DNA of 64,000 bases from Alphaproteobacteria bacterium. Its GTDB lineage: Bacteria > Pseudomonadota > Alphaproteobacteria > Bin65. This document shows, one piece after another, positions 53,854 to 63,672 of the stretch. The translations under genes were made by a program, and so were the position numbers. The notes under the pieces are model-generated. The model was not told where the DNA came from, did no database searches, and was given only the letters and a program-made list of their open reading frames with translations. The stretch covers positions 1-64,000 of the forward strand of contig JAJEGH010000024.1 in NCBI GenBank assembly GCA_022819985.1. The letters run 5' to 3'. Each line of letters begins with the position of its first letter. Position 1 is the stretch's first letter.

Positions 53854-55170
53854 CTATCCCGCCGCCGGTGGGCGTCCGATCGCCCTGGCGGCGGTTTCGC
53901 CGGAGCGGATCGCGCCTTCGATGGTCGCCGGCAGGCCGGTATCGGTCCAGTCGCCGGCGAGGTACAGGTTGCGCCGGCGGGTCCGGGCGCCGGGGCGCAG
54001 CCGGTCCTGCGCCGGCGTCTGGGCGATGGTGGCGCGCTTTTCTGTGATGACCCGGCAGGGCGGGGCAGAGGCCGACGCGCCGGGGTTGGCCGCACCGGTC
54101 GCCCGGCAGATTTCCTGCCAGACCGTGCCGGCGAGCCGGTCGTGGGGCAGGGCGGCTTCGGCGACCCCGGCGCTGATGGTGACGGAGAGCACGTCGCCGC
54201 GCAGGAACAGCCATTGCGCCGTTCCGCCGATCAGGCCCAGCAGCGGCAGGCCGCCGGGCAGGGCGAACCCGTCGCCGACGACGTAATGCAGGTTCACGAT
54301 CGGCCGGTATTCCGTCGGCGTCCCGATATCCGGAAACAGGCCGGCGCAGGCCGCGGGCGGCACCGCACTAACGACCGGTTCGCCCGGCGCAACCGCGACC
54401 GTCTCGCCGCCGGCGGCCAGCGCGGACACCCCGGTGTCGTCGAAAGAAACCGCCCGGACCCGGACACCGGGCAGGAACCGGCCGCCGCGCGCTTCGAGCC
54501 ACTTCACCGCGGGATCGGCGAAGCTTTCCGACAGGCCGGTTTGGGCGATGCACGGGCGGAAGGCGGCCTCTCCGCGAAGCAGGATTTCCGCCATGACCGG
54601 CCACAGCAGCCGGGCCGCGCCGGCCGCGGCCTCGGTGTTGAGGACGGCGACCGCCATCGGCTCCCAGAACCGCTCGTAGAGGCGGCGGCGCGCCGAACCC
54701 GGCGGTCCGTCGAACAGGTCGGCGACCGTGCGGTTCCCGGCCCGCCGCAGCTTCAGGGCGGCGGCATAGTCCGCAAGGCGCGTCTCCGGCACGCGCCGGC
54801 CGGGGGCGCAGACCCACCAGGGCAGCGGCCCGCGGTTCGGCCGCAGGGTCCAGCGTTCGCCCGATTCCAGATCGACGAAGGGCAGGCGCGCGGGCGACAC
54901 CTCGATCAGGGGGTCCGGCGCCCCGATCTCGCGCAGCAGCGCCATCGCGGACCGGTTGCCGGACAGCAGCAGGTGGTTGCCGTTGTCGATCAGGCGGTCG
55001 AGCGCCGAATCGTGGAACGAGCGGCAGCGCCCGCCCGGCTGGCCGGCCGCCTCGAACAGGGTGACGGACCAGCCGAGTCCGGCGAGCCGCACCGCAGCGG
55101 ACAGGCCGGCGAGGCCGGCGCCGATCACCCAGGCCCGGGAGCCCTCGGGGCGCGCGCTGTCGGGCGGCAT
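53854..55170 (-). CDS. hpnE: Hydroxysqualene dehydroxylase HpnE
   Basis: 438 residues. The FAD-dependent flavoprotein removes the hydroxyl of hydroxysqualene to give squalene. The N-terminal Rossmann motif AWVIGAGLAGLSAAVRLAGLG is followed by LFEAAGQPGGRCRS, LIDNGNHLLLSGN (HpnE block) and the C-terminal NLYLAGDWTDTGLPATIEGA. It starts at 55170, five bases after the hpnD stop, in the order D then E of hopanoid operons. Together with hpnC and hpnD it makes squalene from farnesyl diphosphate, which feeds hopanoid synthesis; shc is not in the window. Confidence 0.92.
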   Translation of the reverse strand: MPPDSARPEGSRAWVIGAGLAGLSAAVRLAGLGWSVTLFEAAGQPGGRCRSFHDSALDRLIDNGNHLLLSGNRSAMALLREIGAPDPLIEVSPARLPFVDLESGERWTLRPNRGPLPWWVCAPGRRVPETRLADYAAALKLRRAGNRTVADLFDGPPGSARRRLYERFWEPMAVAVLNTEAAAGAARLLWPVMAEILLRGEAAFRPCIAQTGLSESFADPAVKWLEARGGRFLPGVRVRAVSFDDTGVSALAAGGETVAVAPGEPVVSAVPPAACAGLFPDIGTPTEYRPIVNLHYVVGDGFALPGGLPLLGLIGGTAQWLFLRGDVLSVTISAGVAEAALPHDRLAGTVWQEICRATGAANPGASASAPPCRVITEKRATIAQTPAQDRLRPGARTRRRNLYLAGDWTDTGLPATIEGAIRSGETAARAIGRPPAAG

Positions 55171-55175
55171 CCGGC

Positions 55176-56093
55176 TCAGACCAGTCCGTAGCGCACGGCG
55201 ATCCAGAGTTTGCGCGGCCTGGAGAGCGACACCGGCTCGGCGTAGCGCTGCCAGCCGCGCCGCTCCAGCGCCGCCAGAATGGCGCGATAGCCCATCATCA
55301 TCATCCGCGCCGGCCGCATCGGACCGCGCCGGCACCGGCGCATGTGCCGCAGCGCCATCCGGTAGTGCTGTTTCGCCATGCGCGCGACCCCGGCGCAGAT
55401 CGCCGGCAGGGACGGATGGCCGAGCACCGTGTAGGGGTCGCGCGAGTCCAGCCCCTGCGCCTCGATCAGTTCGGCGGGCAGGTAGAGCCGGCCGCGCCTT
55501 GCGTCCTCGTCCAGGTCGCGCAGGATGTTGGTCAGTTGCAGGGCCCGGCCGAGATGGTGCGCCACCCGCCGCGCGCGCTCCTCCTCGGCGCCGAACGCCC
55601 GGATCGAGAGCCGGCCGACCGCCGACGCCACCCGGTCGCAATAGGTATCGAGCGTCGCCAGGCTCGGCCCGCGAATGTCCTCTATCGCGTCCATTTCCAT
55701 GCCCTCGATGACGGCGAGGAAATCCTCCTTCTCCAGACCGAACTGGCGCACCGGCCGCACCAGCGCGCGCAGGGTCAGGATCTGCGGATCGCCGCGATAG
55801 ACCCGGTCGATCTCCCAGCGCCAGTTCTGCAGCAGTCCGATCTTTTCCGCCGCCGGCGCGTCCGCATCGGCGATGTCGTCGACCTCCCGGCAGAAGGCGT
55901 AGATCGCATACATCGCGTTGCGCCGGTCCTCCGGCAGGATTTTCATGGCGGCGAGGAAGCTCGTGCCGGACGCCTGGACGATATCCTGCGCGTGGGTCAG
56001 CGCCTCGAAATCCGGCGGCGGCAGGCCGGAGGCTGCGCTGTCGGCCGGGTCAGGCGGGGGAGGGCGGTTACGATCGGCGGCGGTGGCGGTCAC
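55176..56093 (-). CDS. hpnD: Presqualene diphosphate synthase HpnD
   Basis: 305 residues from the GTG at 56093; an ATG at 56156 gives 326 residues, and neither has a clear ribosome site. The enzyme condenses two farnesyl diphosphates to presqualene diphosphate. Aspartate-rich motifs: FCREVDDIADADAP and TNILRDLDEDARRGRLYLP. Also SGTSFLAAMKILPEDRRNAM and GRLSIRAFG. It ends five bases before hpnE. Upstream on the same strand lie a gene remnant and the AbiE-like pair rather than hpnC, which suggests an insertion. Confidence 0.92.
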   Translation of the reverse strand: MTATAADRNRPPPPDPADSAASGLPPPDFEALTHAQDIVQASGTSFLAAMKILPEDRRNAMYAIYAFCREVDDIADADAPAAEKIGLLQNWRWEIDRVYRGDPQILTLRALVRPVRQFGLEKEDFLAVIEGMEMDAIEDIRGPSLATLDTYCDRVASAVGRLSIRAFGAEEERARRVAHHLGRALQLTNILRDLDEDARRGRLYLPAELIEAQGLDSRDPYTVLGHPSLPAICAGVARMAKQHYRMALRHMRRCRRGPMRPARMMMMGYRAILAALERRGWQRYAEPVSLSRPRKLWIAVRYGLV

Positions 56094-56189
56094 GGAACGG
56101 AACTGTCGATGCTGCGATGCCTTGGCGGCTACGGGGCGAATCCTATCGCCGGCCATCGCACGGCGTCACGCATTTTCGGCGGTGGTCCC

Positions 56190-56438
56190 CTAACGCTCTC
56201 GGGCTCGGAGGGCGGAGGAATTGGCGATGAGCGGCCATGCGTGAGGTTGCGCCGGCGTTTCGGACTGAGGTGGCCTCGGTTCGCCGGGCCTCGTGGACGC
56301 CGGCACCGAGTTCCTCGCGAAAGAAGTCCGCAAGGTCCGGTTCGAGAAATCGAGCACATAGCCGCCCTCCATGCCGAACATCTTATCGATGACCCGGAAG
56401 TCGATGGAGCGGATCCTGGTACTGGACGATGCAGCCAC
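56190..56438 (-). pseudogene. Frameshifted N-terminal gene remnant
   Basis: The minus-strand frame encodes RSIDFRVIDKMFGMEGGYVLDFSNRT and then nonsense. One base later the frame restores to FFREELGAGVHEARRTEA. The first part is the start of a known small family of hypothetical proteins (RxIDFRVIDxxFxMxGGYVLxFSDRTF). A single-base deletion after the DFSNRT segment fits the data; later segments are missing. It lies between the AbiEii-like gene and hpnD. Confidence 0.65.
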
Positions 56439-56441
56439 GAA

Positions 56442-57299
56442 TCACCTCAGGCCTAGGGCTGTAAGCCAAGCATCTACCTGCCCGAACGCGTCCTGTTGCC
56501 ATTCATCGGCGGTGCGTTCTGCGAGCATGTCGGGACGGTCGGCGAACTGCCGCACGCTGGTCGGCCCGAAATCGTCCGGGTTCCGGAATTTCTCCGCAAT
56601 ATGGAGATAGCCGGTCATCGCCGTCTCGGACTCGAGAAGCGGCTCAGTTTCGGCGACAAGTGCCTCCATGCCGCCGGGAAAGTTGCGGATGCTGAAATAG
56701 ATGTCGTAGGCGTCCTTTTGCTTGTGCCGATTCGCGATGGCGTAGCCCTTCATGGCCAGCAGCGCAGGAATTGACGCGACGGCGATCCGGACGCGGTTGC
56801 TCCCCCCGCCGGGCATGTTGCCGTCGATCGGCACGACTTCATGGAACTTCAGGGCCAGGTCGGCGCCGTCGGCGCGCTGAGCCGCAAAGTCGGTGACCAG
56901 CGGAGGCACATTCTTCGCGATCGCCGCGTCTCGAGGCATCAGAAAATCAACGATCACATCGATATCGGGACCGCCGTCGCGGGCCGGCACGGTACGCACG
57001 AGCTGAAAGCGGCGCCGGTTCTTCCTTTGGCGGTAACCCTGCCTCTGGAGAGTGTCGACAAGCTGCGCGTATTCACCGTCACCCAAGGCCTCCGCATCGA
57101 GACTGAGATCCACGTCCAAGGTTCCGATATGCGCCATGTCGGACTCGGTCAGCAACAGCCAGGGAACGGCGCCGCCTATCACGGCGAACCTGCCCCGGTA
57201 GCTGCCGAGGACCTGACCGATCTCGACCAGCACCGACTTGACCGCGCCCGTCGTGCGGTCGTCGTAGTCGGAGGCGCGGCGAGGGTCTATTTCAGCCAT
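56442..57299 (-). CDS. Nucleotidyltransferase, AbiEii-like toxin type
   Basis: 285 residues from the ATG at 57299. The nucleotidyltransferase signature is FAVIGGAVPWLLLTESD, then GTLDVDLSLDAEAL with the two metal-binding Asp residues and PDIDVIVDFLMPRDA with the third. KGYAIANRHKQKDAYDIYFS is the helix typical of AbiEii/AbiGii-like proteins. Its start overlaps the AbiEi-like gene by 13 bases. Such pairs act as type IV toxin-antitoxin or abortive-infection modules; activity here is untested. The pair lies inside the hopanoid gene set. Confidence 0.8.
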   Translation of the reverse strand: MAEIDPRRASDYDDRTTGAVKSVLVEIGQVLGSYRGRFAVIGGAVPWLLLTESDMAHIGTLDVDLSLDAEALGDGEYAQLVDTLQRQGYRQRKNRRRFQLVRTVPARDGGPDIDVIVDFLMPRDAAIAKNVPPLVTDFAAQRADGADLALKFHEVVPIDGNMPGGGSNRVRIAVASIPALLAMKGYAIANRHKQKDAYDIYFSIRNFPGGMEALVAETEPLLESETAMTGYLHIAEKFRNPDDFGPTSVRQFADRPDMLAERTADEWQQDAFGQVDAWLTALGLR

Positions 57300-58396
57300 G
57301 GGAAGAACTCGCCCGCCAGATGTTCCGCCGCCTCCCGGTCGCGGTCGTTGCCGATCCAGAGGTCGAGATAGGTCACGACGGGACTGGTGCAGAACACGTT
57401 CGGTGCGGGTTCGCTCGCGTTGTGAAACAGGCTCTCGTCCGTCGGGACCAGCAGCACCACGTTCGCGCCCCTCGGGGCGTGCGTCAGCTTCAACGCCTCT
57501 TTCAGCCCTTCGGCGCCCGGCTCGTCGACGTAGAACGTATGGGTGGCGCTCCGGCCGAAGGGCGCAAGCAACTGCGCGGCCGAGTGTTGCGCGCAGATGG
57601 CGCGCGGGCGCTCGGGGTGCGGGTTGAGCGTGCCCCGCAGCCGCTCGTCGAGCTGTCTCCCGTGGAGATGTGTATATCCGGTGATAGATTCGCCGGCAGG
57701 GCGCCGATAGCTCTCGCGCCATGTTTTCAGTAAGGCGTGCGGCTGAACGAGAACGACGCCGTTCTTCCCGACCTCGATCCATTCGTGTGCCAGCAGAGCC
57801 TTGCGGACATTGCTCACATGGCCGTAGCTCGCGCGGGCCTGCGCCGCCAGATCGGCGACGCGCCATGGGCGTCCCGGTTCGCGAAGCAGGACGCGCAGGA
57901 TCGCTGCCGCCTTCGGAGAGAAGAGCGAGCGCAGCGCACGGGCCTCCGAGACGGGCTTCTCCGCGACGGTGCGCTCGATGTAGACGGTGTCGAATGCGAG
58001 CCTCGTGTTCCCGACCAGATCGAGATAGGCGGTATCGTGGTCCCGGCAGATGGCGCGCGACTCCGGAGACAGGTAAGGGCTGACGATCATTGGAATGAAG
58101 CGCCTGCCGCCATTTCTCTCGCCGGATTGACGCAATCGAGCTACGCAGCTTTCGAGCTGATAGACGCCGGAACGGACAAAACGGGGGGCTCCATTCGACC
58201 TCACCTCGACGACGAGCATATAGGCACCGCTGCGATGGGCGAAGCCGACCAGTCCATCGACAGCGTTGCCGCGGCCGATCTGTTGTTCGTACTCGACAGA
58301 CTCGATCTGCATGCCCGGCACGTCGCGGAGCAGGTCGCGGACCGCATCCAAGGCACGAACTTCCAATCTGTTCATCATATCGAGAATTTTCATCAT
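57287..58396 (-). CDS. AbiEi-like antitoxin / transcriptional regulator
   Basis: 369 residues. A winged-helix segment lies in the middle: SPKAAAILRVLLREPGRPW then RVADLAAQARASYGHVSNV. The N-terminal 150 residues contain a nuclease-like stretch (GAYMLVVEVRSNG, followed by YLDLVGNTRLAFD), and the C-terminal region ends YLDLWIGNDRDREAAEHLAG. This is the architecture of type IV antitoxin AbiEi relatives next to an AbiEii toxin. The ATG is at 58396; ATG codons at 58378 and 58375 are possible. An A/T-rich promoter lies at once upstream. Confidence 0.72.
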   Translation of the reverse strand: MMKILDMMNRLEVRALDAVRDLLRDVPGMQIESVEYEQQIGRGNAVDGLVGFAHRSGAYMLVVEVRSNGAPRFVRSGVYQLESCVARLRQSGERNGGRRFIPMIVSPYLSPESRAICRDHDTAYLDLVGNTRLAFDTVYIERTVAEKPVSEARALRSLFSPKAAAILRVLLREPGRPWRVADLAAQARASYGHVSNVRKALLAHEWIEVGKNGVVLVQPHALLKTWRESYRRPAGESITGYTHLHGRQLDERLRGTLNPHPERPRAICAQHSAAQLLAPFGRSATHTFYVDEPGAEGLKEALKLTHAPRGANVVLLVPTDESLFHNASEPAPNVFCTSPVVTYLDLWIGNDRDREAAEHLAGEFFPWLK

Positions 58397-58402
58397 TTGC
58401 TG

Positions 58403-58430
58403 AATATAGCTAAAATAGTGAAAAAATCAA
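58403..58430 (-). promoter_or_regulatory. Promoter of the AbiEi/AbiEii-like pair
   Basis: On the minus strand TTGATT (58430-58425) and TATATT (58408-58403) are 16 bases apart in an A/T-rich stretch unlike the rest of the window. The predicted transcription start is at or next to the first ATG (58396), so the message may be leaderless or translation starts at 58378/58375. Confidence 0.55.
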
Positions 58431-58576
58431 GACTATCGCCTTGATGAGTCCCGAACTCACGGATTACAGACCTGTCCACGGAGTGCTGCGGACGTTGACT
58501 TCCAGGTAGTCCGTAACGGACTGGCGCCGGGGCCCGCGAGAGTCCCGAGTTCGGGGATGTTGTACTTGGGTCGGCC

Positions 58577-59455
58577 TCACGTCCCCGGAGTCGGCGTCCT
58601 CTCGCGCATGATCCAGGCGCGGGCGGACTCGGCGAGCACGCCGCGGCCGGCGGTCAGGGCGGCGCGCGGCTTCGACAGCTCGATGCGCGTTGCCACCGGA
58701 TCGCCGGCGCGCAGGCGTTTCGACAGGCGGCGCGCCAGGGCGAGGATGGCGGCGCTTTCCCAGGCCAGGCGGCGGCTGCGCAGCGCGGGCATCAGGGGCC
58801 GCGCCTCGCTCAGCAGCGCGTCGACGCCGTCGAGGCAGCGGTCCTTCACGCGCTTCAGGCCGGGCGGCATGGCCGGCAGCGCCAACTCCTCGACCGCCGC
58901 GCCCTCGGCCGCCATCCAGTCGCCGGGCAGATAGACCCGGTCGAGGGTGCGGTAATCGTCGGCGCAGTCCTGGAGATGGTTGATGACCTGGAGCGCGTTG
59001 CACAGGGCGTCGGCGGCCGGCCAGGCGCTGTCCGGCCCACCGTGCAGGTCGATCAGGAAACGGCCGACCGGCGCCGCCGAATGGCGACAGTAGTGCATCA
59101 GGTCGTCCCAATCGTCGTAGCGGGATTTCACCGCGTCCTGCTTGAAGGCGACAATCAGGTCCCGGCAATGGCGGATGACGTGACCGGTCTCCGCCATCGT
59201 TTCGCGGACGCGGTGCGCCCTGGCGTAGGCCGGATCGTCGGTCTCGCCGATGAGCGCCCGGTCGAAGCCGTCCAGCCGGGCGACCTTGTCTTCGGGTTCG
59301 AGATCGGAATTGTCGGCGATATCGTCGATTGCCCGGGCGTAGGCATAGAAGATCGCGACCTTCGGGCGGAGCCGCCGCGGCAGCAGAAAGGAGCCGACGG
59401 GGAAATTCTCGTCCCCGGCGCCCTTGCCGGAAGGGGTCTCCACCGTCGTCATCAA
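58577..59455 (-). CDS. hpnC: Squalene synthase-family protein HpnC (hydroxysqualene synthase)
   Basis: 292 residues. HpnC turns presqualene diphosphate into hydroxysqualene. The aspartate motifs are [18 protein letters not shown] and [18 protein letters not shown], followed by [12 protein letters not shown]. Also [19 protein letters not shown] and [14 protein letters not shown]. It is the first hopanoid gene by transcription; hpnD lies 2.4 kb downstream, with an AbiE-like pair between. The 5' end is divergent from queA across 178 bases. Confidence 0.92.
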   Translation of the reverse strand: MMTTVETPSGKGAGDENFPVGSFLLPRRLRPKVAIFYAYARAIDDIADNSDLEPEDKVARLDGFDRALIGETDDPAYARAHRVRETMAETGHVIRHCRDLIVAFKQDAVKSRYDDWDDLMHYCRHSAAPVGRFLIDLHGGPDSAWPAADALCNALQVINHLQDCADDYRTLDRVYLPGDWMAAEGAAVEELALPAMPPGLKRVKDRCLDGVDALLSEARPLMPALRSRRLAWESAAILALARRLSKRLRAGDPVATRIELSKPRAALTAGRGVLAESARAWIMRERTPTPGT

Positions 59456-59633
59456 GATGCCTCGGCAATGCTCCGCTGGCGGGCCGATGCCCCCCGGCGG
59501 GAAGGGGGGAGCGGATCGAGCCGCACGGAAAAGCGACGATACGGCCCGCTACCACGTTCGCAGGCGCAAGCCAATTGCTGTAGGGAAACCGCCGGGCCCG
59601 GTTGTGACCGGTTCCGCCGCCGCCGGAGACCCG

Positions 59634-60704
59634 ATGCGCGTCGACGACTTCGATTTTGCCCTGCCGAAAGACCGGATCGCCCAGAGCCCGGCGCGGCCGC
59701 GGGATTCGGCGCGGCTGCTCCATGTCGGCGCGGAACTGTCGGACCGGCAAATCGGCGACCTGCCCTCCCTGCTGCGCCCCGGCGACCTTCTGGTGATGAA
59801 CGATACCAGGGTGATCCCGGTGCGGCTGCGCGGCGTCCGGTCGGCGGCGCGCGGCGAGGCCCGGATCGAGCTGACCCTGCACCGGCAGATCCCGGGCGAT
59901 AGCGAGGCGGAGACGCGCTGGCTGGCGTTCGCCCGGCCGGGCAAGCGGCTTAAACCGGGCGACACCGTGCGCTGCCCCGGCCTGCCCGACGCCACCGTTG
60001 TGGAGAAACGCAGCGGCGGGGAAGTCCTGCTTGCTTTCGAGGCCGCAGCGGCGGCCCTGCTGGAAGCTCTCGACGCCGCCGGCGAGATGCCCCTGCCGCC
60101 CTACATTGCGCGGGCCGGTGCGTGCCGCGACGACCGGGCGGACTACCAGACGGTCTATGCGCGCGAACCCGGTGCGGTCGCGGCGCCGACCGCCGGGCTG
60201 CACTTTACCGAAGACCTGCTCGGAGCGCTGGACCGGCGCGGCGTCGGCCGCGCCTTCCTCACCCTGCATGTCGGCGCCGGCACCTTCCTGCCGGTCAAGG
60301 CCGAGCGGGTGGCCGACCACCGGATGCATGCCGAAACCGGCACGGTGACGGCGGAAACGGCGCAGCGGATCGACGCGGTGCGGGCGGCCGGCGGAAGGAT
60401 CGTCGCCGTCGGCACGACGAGCCTGCGCCTGCTGGAAAGCTGCACCGACGAGCGCGGCACGGTCCGCCCCTTCGCCGGGGAGACCGACATTTTCATCGTT
60501 CCCGGCGCGCCGGTCCGCAGCGCCGATCTGCTGCTGACCAATTTCCACCTGCCGCGCTCGACCCTGTTCATGCTGGTCTGCGCCTTCGCCGGAACGGCGC
60601 GGATGAAGGTCGCCTACGCCCACGCCGTCGAACGCGGCTACCGTTTCTACTCCTACGGCGACGCCTGCCTGCTGGAGCGTGCGCCCTTTGAGGCCGGGCC
60701 GTGA
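59634..60704 (+). CDS. queA: S-adenosylmethionine:tRNA ribosyltransferase-isomerase
   Basis: 356 residues. QueA adds the epoxycyclopentanediol moiety to preQ1 in tRNA. Features: [71 protein letters not shown] and [18 protein letters not shown]. The ATG at 59634 fits the family N-terminus; the open frame upstream does not. It overlaps tgt by four bases (GTGA). Confidence 0.96.
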   Translation: MRVDDFDFALPKDRIAQSPARPRDSARLLHVGAELSDRQIGDLPSLLRPGDLLVMNDTRVIPVRLRGVRSAARGEARIELTLHRQIPGDSEAETRWLAFARPGKRLKPGDTVRCPGLPDATVVEKRSGGEVLLAFEAAAAALLEALDAAGEMPLPPYIARAGACRDDRADYQTVYAREPGAVAAPTAGLHFTEDLLGALDRRGVGRAFLTLHVGAGTFLPVKAERVADHRMHAETGTVTAETAQRIDAVRAAGGRIVAVGTTSLRLLESCTDERGTVRPFAGETDIFIVPGAPVRSADLLLTNFHLPRSTLFMLVCAFAGTARMKVAYAHAVERGYRFYSYGDACLLERAPFEAGP

Positions 60705-61828
60705 CCGGGTTCCGCTTCGAACTGCGGGCGACCGACGGCGCAGCCCGGCGCGGCCGGCTGCACACGGCCCACGGCACGGCGGAGACTCCGGCCTTCATGC
60801 CGGTCGGCACGGCGGGCACGGTCAAGGCCATGCTGCCGGAGCATGTCGCGGGTACCGGCGCGGAGATCGTACTCGGCAACACCTATCACCTGATGCTGCG
60901 GCCGGGCGCGGCCCGTGTGAAGGAACTGGGCGGCCTGCACCGCTTCATGGACTGGCCCGGCCCGATCCTGACCGACAGCGGCGGCTTCCAGGTCATGTCG
61001 CTCGGCAGCCTGCGCACCCTGTCGGAGGAGGGCGTGACCTTCCGCTCCCATATCGACGGCAGCGAACACGCACTGACGCCGGAGCGATCCACCGAAATCC
61101 AGGACGATCTGGATGCGACGATCTCCATGGTCCTGGACGAATGCACGCCCTGGCCGGTGGAAGAAGCGGCGGCGGCCGAGTCGATGCGCCTGTCCATGCG
61201 CTGGGCCGGGCGCAGCCGCGCCGCCTTCCGCGCCCGGCCCGGCTACGGCCAGTTCGGCATCGTCCAGGGCAGCGTGTTCCCGGACCTGCGCACCGAATCC
61301 GCCGCGGCGCTCGTCGAAATCGGCTTCGAGGGCTACGCCGTCGGCGGGCTGGCGGTCGGCGAAGGCCGGCAGGCGATGTTCGACATGCTGGACGCCACGA
61401 ATCCGGGCCTGCCGGACGACAAGCCCCGCTACCTGATGGGCGTCGGCCGGCCGGCCGATATCGTCGGCGCCGTCGCCCGCGGTATCGACATGTTCGATTG
61501 CGTCCTGCCGACCCGCTCCGGCCGCACCGGCAAGGCCTTCGTGCCCGGCGGCGAACTCAACATCCGCAACGCCCGCCATGCGGACGACGACCGGCCGCTC
61601 GATCCCGAATGCGCCTGCCCGGCCTGCCGGCGCTTCAGCCGGGCTTATCTGCACCATCTGTTCAAGGCCGGCGAGATGCTCGGGCCGATCCTGCTCACCT
61701 GGCACAATCTGCAGCATTTCCAGGACCTGATGCGGGACATCCGGTCCGCGGTCGAAAGCGGCGGTTTCGCGCTATACAGCCGGGACCATGCCGCGGCCGA
61801 AGCGGCCTTCGATCCGCAGGCCGCCTGA
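60701..61828 (+). CDS. tgt: tRNA-guanine transglycosylase
   Basis: 375 residues from the GTG at 60701. It exchanges G34 of Asp, Asn, His and Tyr tRNAs for preQ1. The catalytic block [17 protein letters not shown], the second catalytic Asp in [16 protein letters not shown], and the zinc ligands [17 protein letters not shown] are intact. It overlaps queA and is followed by queF 71 bases later. Confidence 0.97.
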   Translation: MTGFRFELRATDGAARRGRLHTAHGTAETPAFMPVGTAGTVKAMLPEHVAGTGAEIVLGNTYHLMLRPGAARVKELGGLHRFMDWPGPILTDSGGFQVMSLGSLRTLSEEGVTFRSHIDGSEHALTPERSTEIQDDLDATISMVLDECTPWPVEEAAAAESMRLSMRWAGRSRAAFRARPGYGQFGIVQGSVFPDLRTESAAALVEIGFEGYAVGGLAVGEGRQAMFDMLDATNPGLPDDKPRYLMGVGRPADIVGAVARGIDMFDCVLPTRSGRTGKAFVPGGELNIRNARHADDDRPLDPECACPACRRFSRAYLHHLFKAGEMLGPILLTWHNLQHFQDLMRDIRSAVESGGFALYSRDHAAAEAAFDPQAA

Positions 61829-61899
61829 GCGCCCGCCAAACGAATACGTCGAACGAAAGCGCCGAACGAAGACATCGAAGGAGGCCGCCGGGAAACGCC

Positions 61900-62367
61900 A
61901 TGTCCGCGCCGACCGAGACCCACACGCTCACCCAGCTGGGCCAGCCGACGGAGCTTCCCGCCTCGCCCGATGAGGCGGTCATCGAATCCGTCCCCAATCC
62001 GCACCCCGGCAAGACCTATCTGGTGCGCTTCGTCTGCCCGGAATTCACCTCGCTGTGCCCGCTCACCGGCCAGCCGGATTTCGCCCATCTGGTAATCGAC
62101 TACGTTCCGGGCGAGCGGATCGTCGAGAGCAAGTCGCTCAAACTGTTCCTGACGTCGTTCCGCAATCACGGCGCGTTCCACGAGGCCTGCACGGTCGGCA
62201 TCGCCGAACGGCTGATCGAGGCGCTGGCGCCGGCCTGGCTGCGCATCGGCGGCTACTGGTATCCGCGCGGCGGCATGCCGATCGACGTGTTCTGGCAGAC
62301 CGGCGAACCGCCGGCGGGCCTGTGGCTGCCCGATCAGGGCGTCGCGCCCTATCGCGGGCGCGGCTGA
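61900..62367 (+). CDS. queF: NADPH-dependent 7-cyano-7-deazaguanine reductase
   Basis: 155 residues, the short type I (unimodular) QueF. It reduces preQ0 to preQ1. The catalytic Cys is in [20 protein letters not shown], and the family motif [20 protein letters not shown] follows. The ATG at 61900 follows GGAGG with a longer than usual gap. With queA, tgt and queG it completes the late queuosine steps; early genes queC, queD, queE are not in the window. Confidence 0.95.
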   Translation: MSAPTETHTLTQLGQPTELPASPDEAVIESVPNPHPGKTYLVRFVCPEFTSLCPLTGQPDFAHLVIDYVPGERIVESKSLKLFLTSFRNHGAFHEACTVGIAERLIEALAPAWLRIGGYWYPRGGMPIDVFWQTGEPPAGLWLPDQGVAPYRGRG

Positions 62368-62401
62368 CCCAAGGGCGGGCCGGGAGCGGACAGGTCCGGA
62401 G

Positions 62402-63505
62402 ATGAGCGCTGCCGCCGATATCCGGGCCGAGGCGGCGCGCGCGGGCTTCGACGCCGTCCGCTTCACGCTCGCCCGATTGCCCGCGGCGGCGGGCGACGAT
62501 CTCGACCGCTTCCTGGAGCAAGGCTATGCCGGCGACATGGGCTGGCTGGCGATGACCCGGGCGCGCCGGCGCTCGCCGGAACGGATGTGGCCGGACGCGA
62601 AGAGCGCCATCATCCTCGGCATGAATTACGGGCCGGCCGGCGACCCCCTGGCCATACTCAGACAGCGCGACCGGGGCGGGATCTCCGTCTACGCGCAGAA
62701 CGACGATTATCACGACATTATCAAGAAGCGGCTGAAGGCGCTGGCGCGCCGGATCGCCGGCCGGTTCGGCGCCGAGGTCAAGGTCTTCGTCGATACCGCG
62801 CCGCTGATGGAAAAGCCGCTCGCCGAACGGGCCGGCCTGGGCTGGCAGGGCAAGCACACCAATCTGGTCTCGCGCGACTTCGGCAGCTGGCTGTTTCTCG
62901 GGACGATTCTCACGACCCTCGATTTGCCGGCGGATCCGCCCGAAACGGACCATTGCGGCTCGTGCCGGGCCTGCCTCGACATCTGCCCGACCGACGCCTT
63001 CCCGGCGCCCGGCCGGATCGATGCGCGGCGCTGCATCAGCTACCTCACCATCGAGCACAAGGGGCCGGTCCCGCGCGAATTGCGACCCCTCATGGGCAAC
63101 CGGATCTACGGCTGCGACGACTGCCTGGCGGTCTGCCCGTGGAACAAGTTCGCCCGGCGAACCGAGGAGCCGGCATTCCTGCCGCGGGCCGAACTGACCG
63201 CGCCGCGGCTGGCCGAGCTCGCCGCGCTGGACGACGCCGGCTTCCGCGCCGTGTTCCGCAAGTCGGCGGTCAAGCGCATCGGCCGCGACCGTTTCGTGCG
63301 CAACGTGCTGATCGCGATCGGGAACAGCGGCAGCCCCGAACTGGCCGGGGCGGCGGAGCGGTTGCTGCAGGACGGATCGGCGCTGGTGCGCGGCGCCGCG
63401 GTGTGGGCGCTGCGCCGCCTCGATCCGGAGCGGGCCGAAACGCTCAGGGCAGCCGCAGAACCGGCGGAAACCGATCCCGACGTGCGCGCCGAGTGGGCAG
63501 CGTAA
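62402..63505 (+). CDS. queG: Epoxyqueuosine reductase
   Basis: 367 residues. This cobalamin- and Fe-S-dependent enzyme performs the last queuosine step. It carries two 4Fe-4S motifs, [19 protein letters not shown] and [14 protein letters not shown], and the N-terminal [20 protein letters not shown], plus [20 protein letters not shown] typical of QueG. The C-terminal HEAT-like helices (about residues 290-360) are normal. It starts 34 bases after queF. Confidence 0.95.
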   Translation: MSAAADIRAEAARAGFDAVRFTLARLPAAAGDDLDRFLEQGYAGDMGWLAMTRARRRSPERMWPDAKSAIILGMNYGPAGDPLAILRQRDRGGISVYAQNDDYHDIIKKRLKALARRIAGRFGAEVKVFVDTAPLMEKPLAERAGLGWQGKHTNLVSRDFGSWLFLGTILTTLDLPADPPETDHCGSCRACLDICPTDAFPAPGRIDARRCISYLTIEHKGPVPRELRPLMGNRIYGCDDCLAVCPWNKFARRTEEPAFLPRAELTAPRLAELAALDDAGFRAVFRKSAVKRIGRDRFVRNVLIAIGNSGSPELAGAAERLLQDGSALVRGAAVWALRRLDPERAETLRAAAEPAETDPDVRAEWAA

Positions 63506-63526
63506 ACCCCGGGTGGCGTCCCTCGA

Positions 63527-63662
63527 TACGGCCCTTCGACAAGCTCAGGACAGGCTGCTGACGCGCCTACTCGGGATGAGGGATTTTGTATTTCTTCAAT
63601 AACAACAACAATATCCTCATCCTGAGTAGCTCCGGCCCCCTTGGGCCGGGGCCTATCGAAGG
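63527..63662. repeat. Single copy of the dispersed inverted-repeat element
   Basis: In the opposite orientation to the 53.6-kb copies: CTGACGCGCCTACTCGGGAT at one end and TCATCCTGAGTAG with a GGCC-rich stem (CCGGCCCCCTTGGGCCGGGG) at the other. The centre is A/T-rich and unlike the other copies, including a run of AACAACAACAA. It lies between queG and msrA. Confidence 0.7.
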
Positions 63663-63672
63663 AGGCGCCCGC

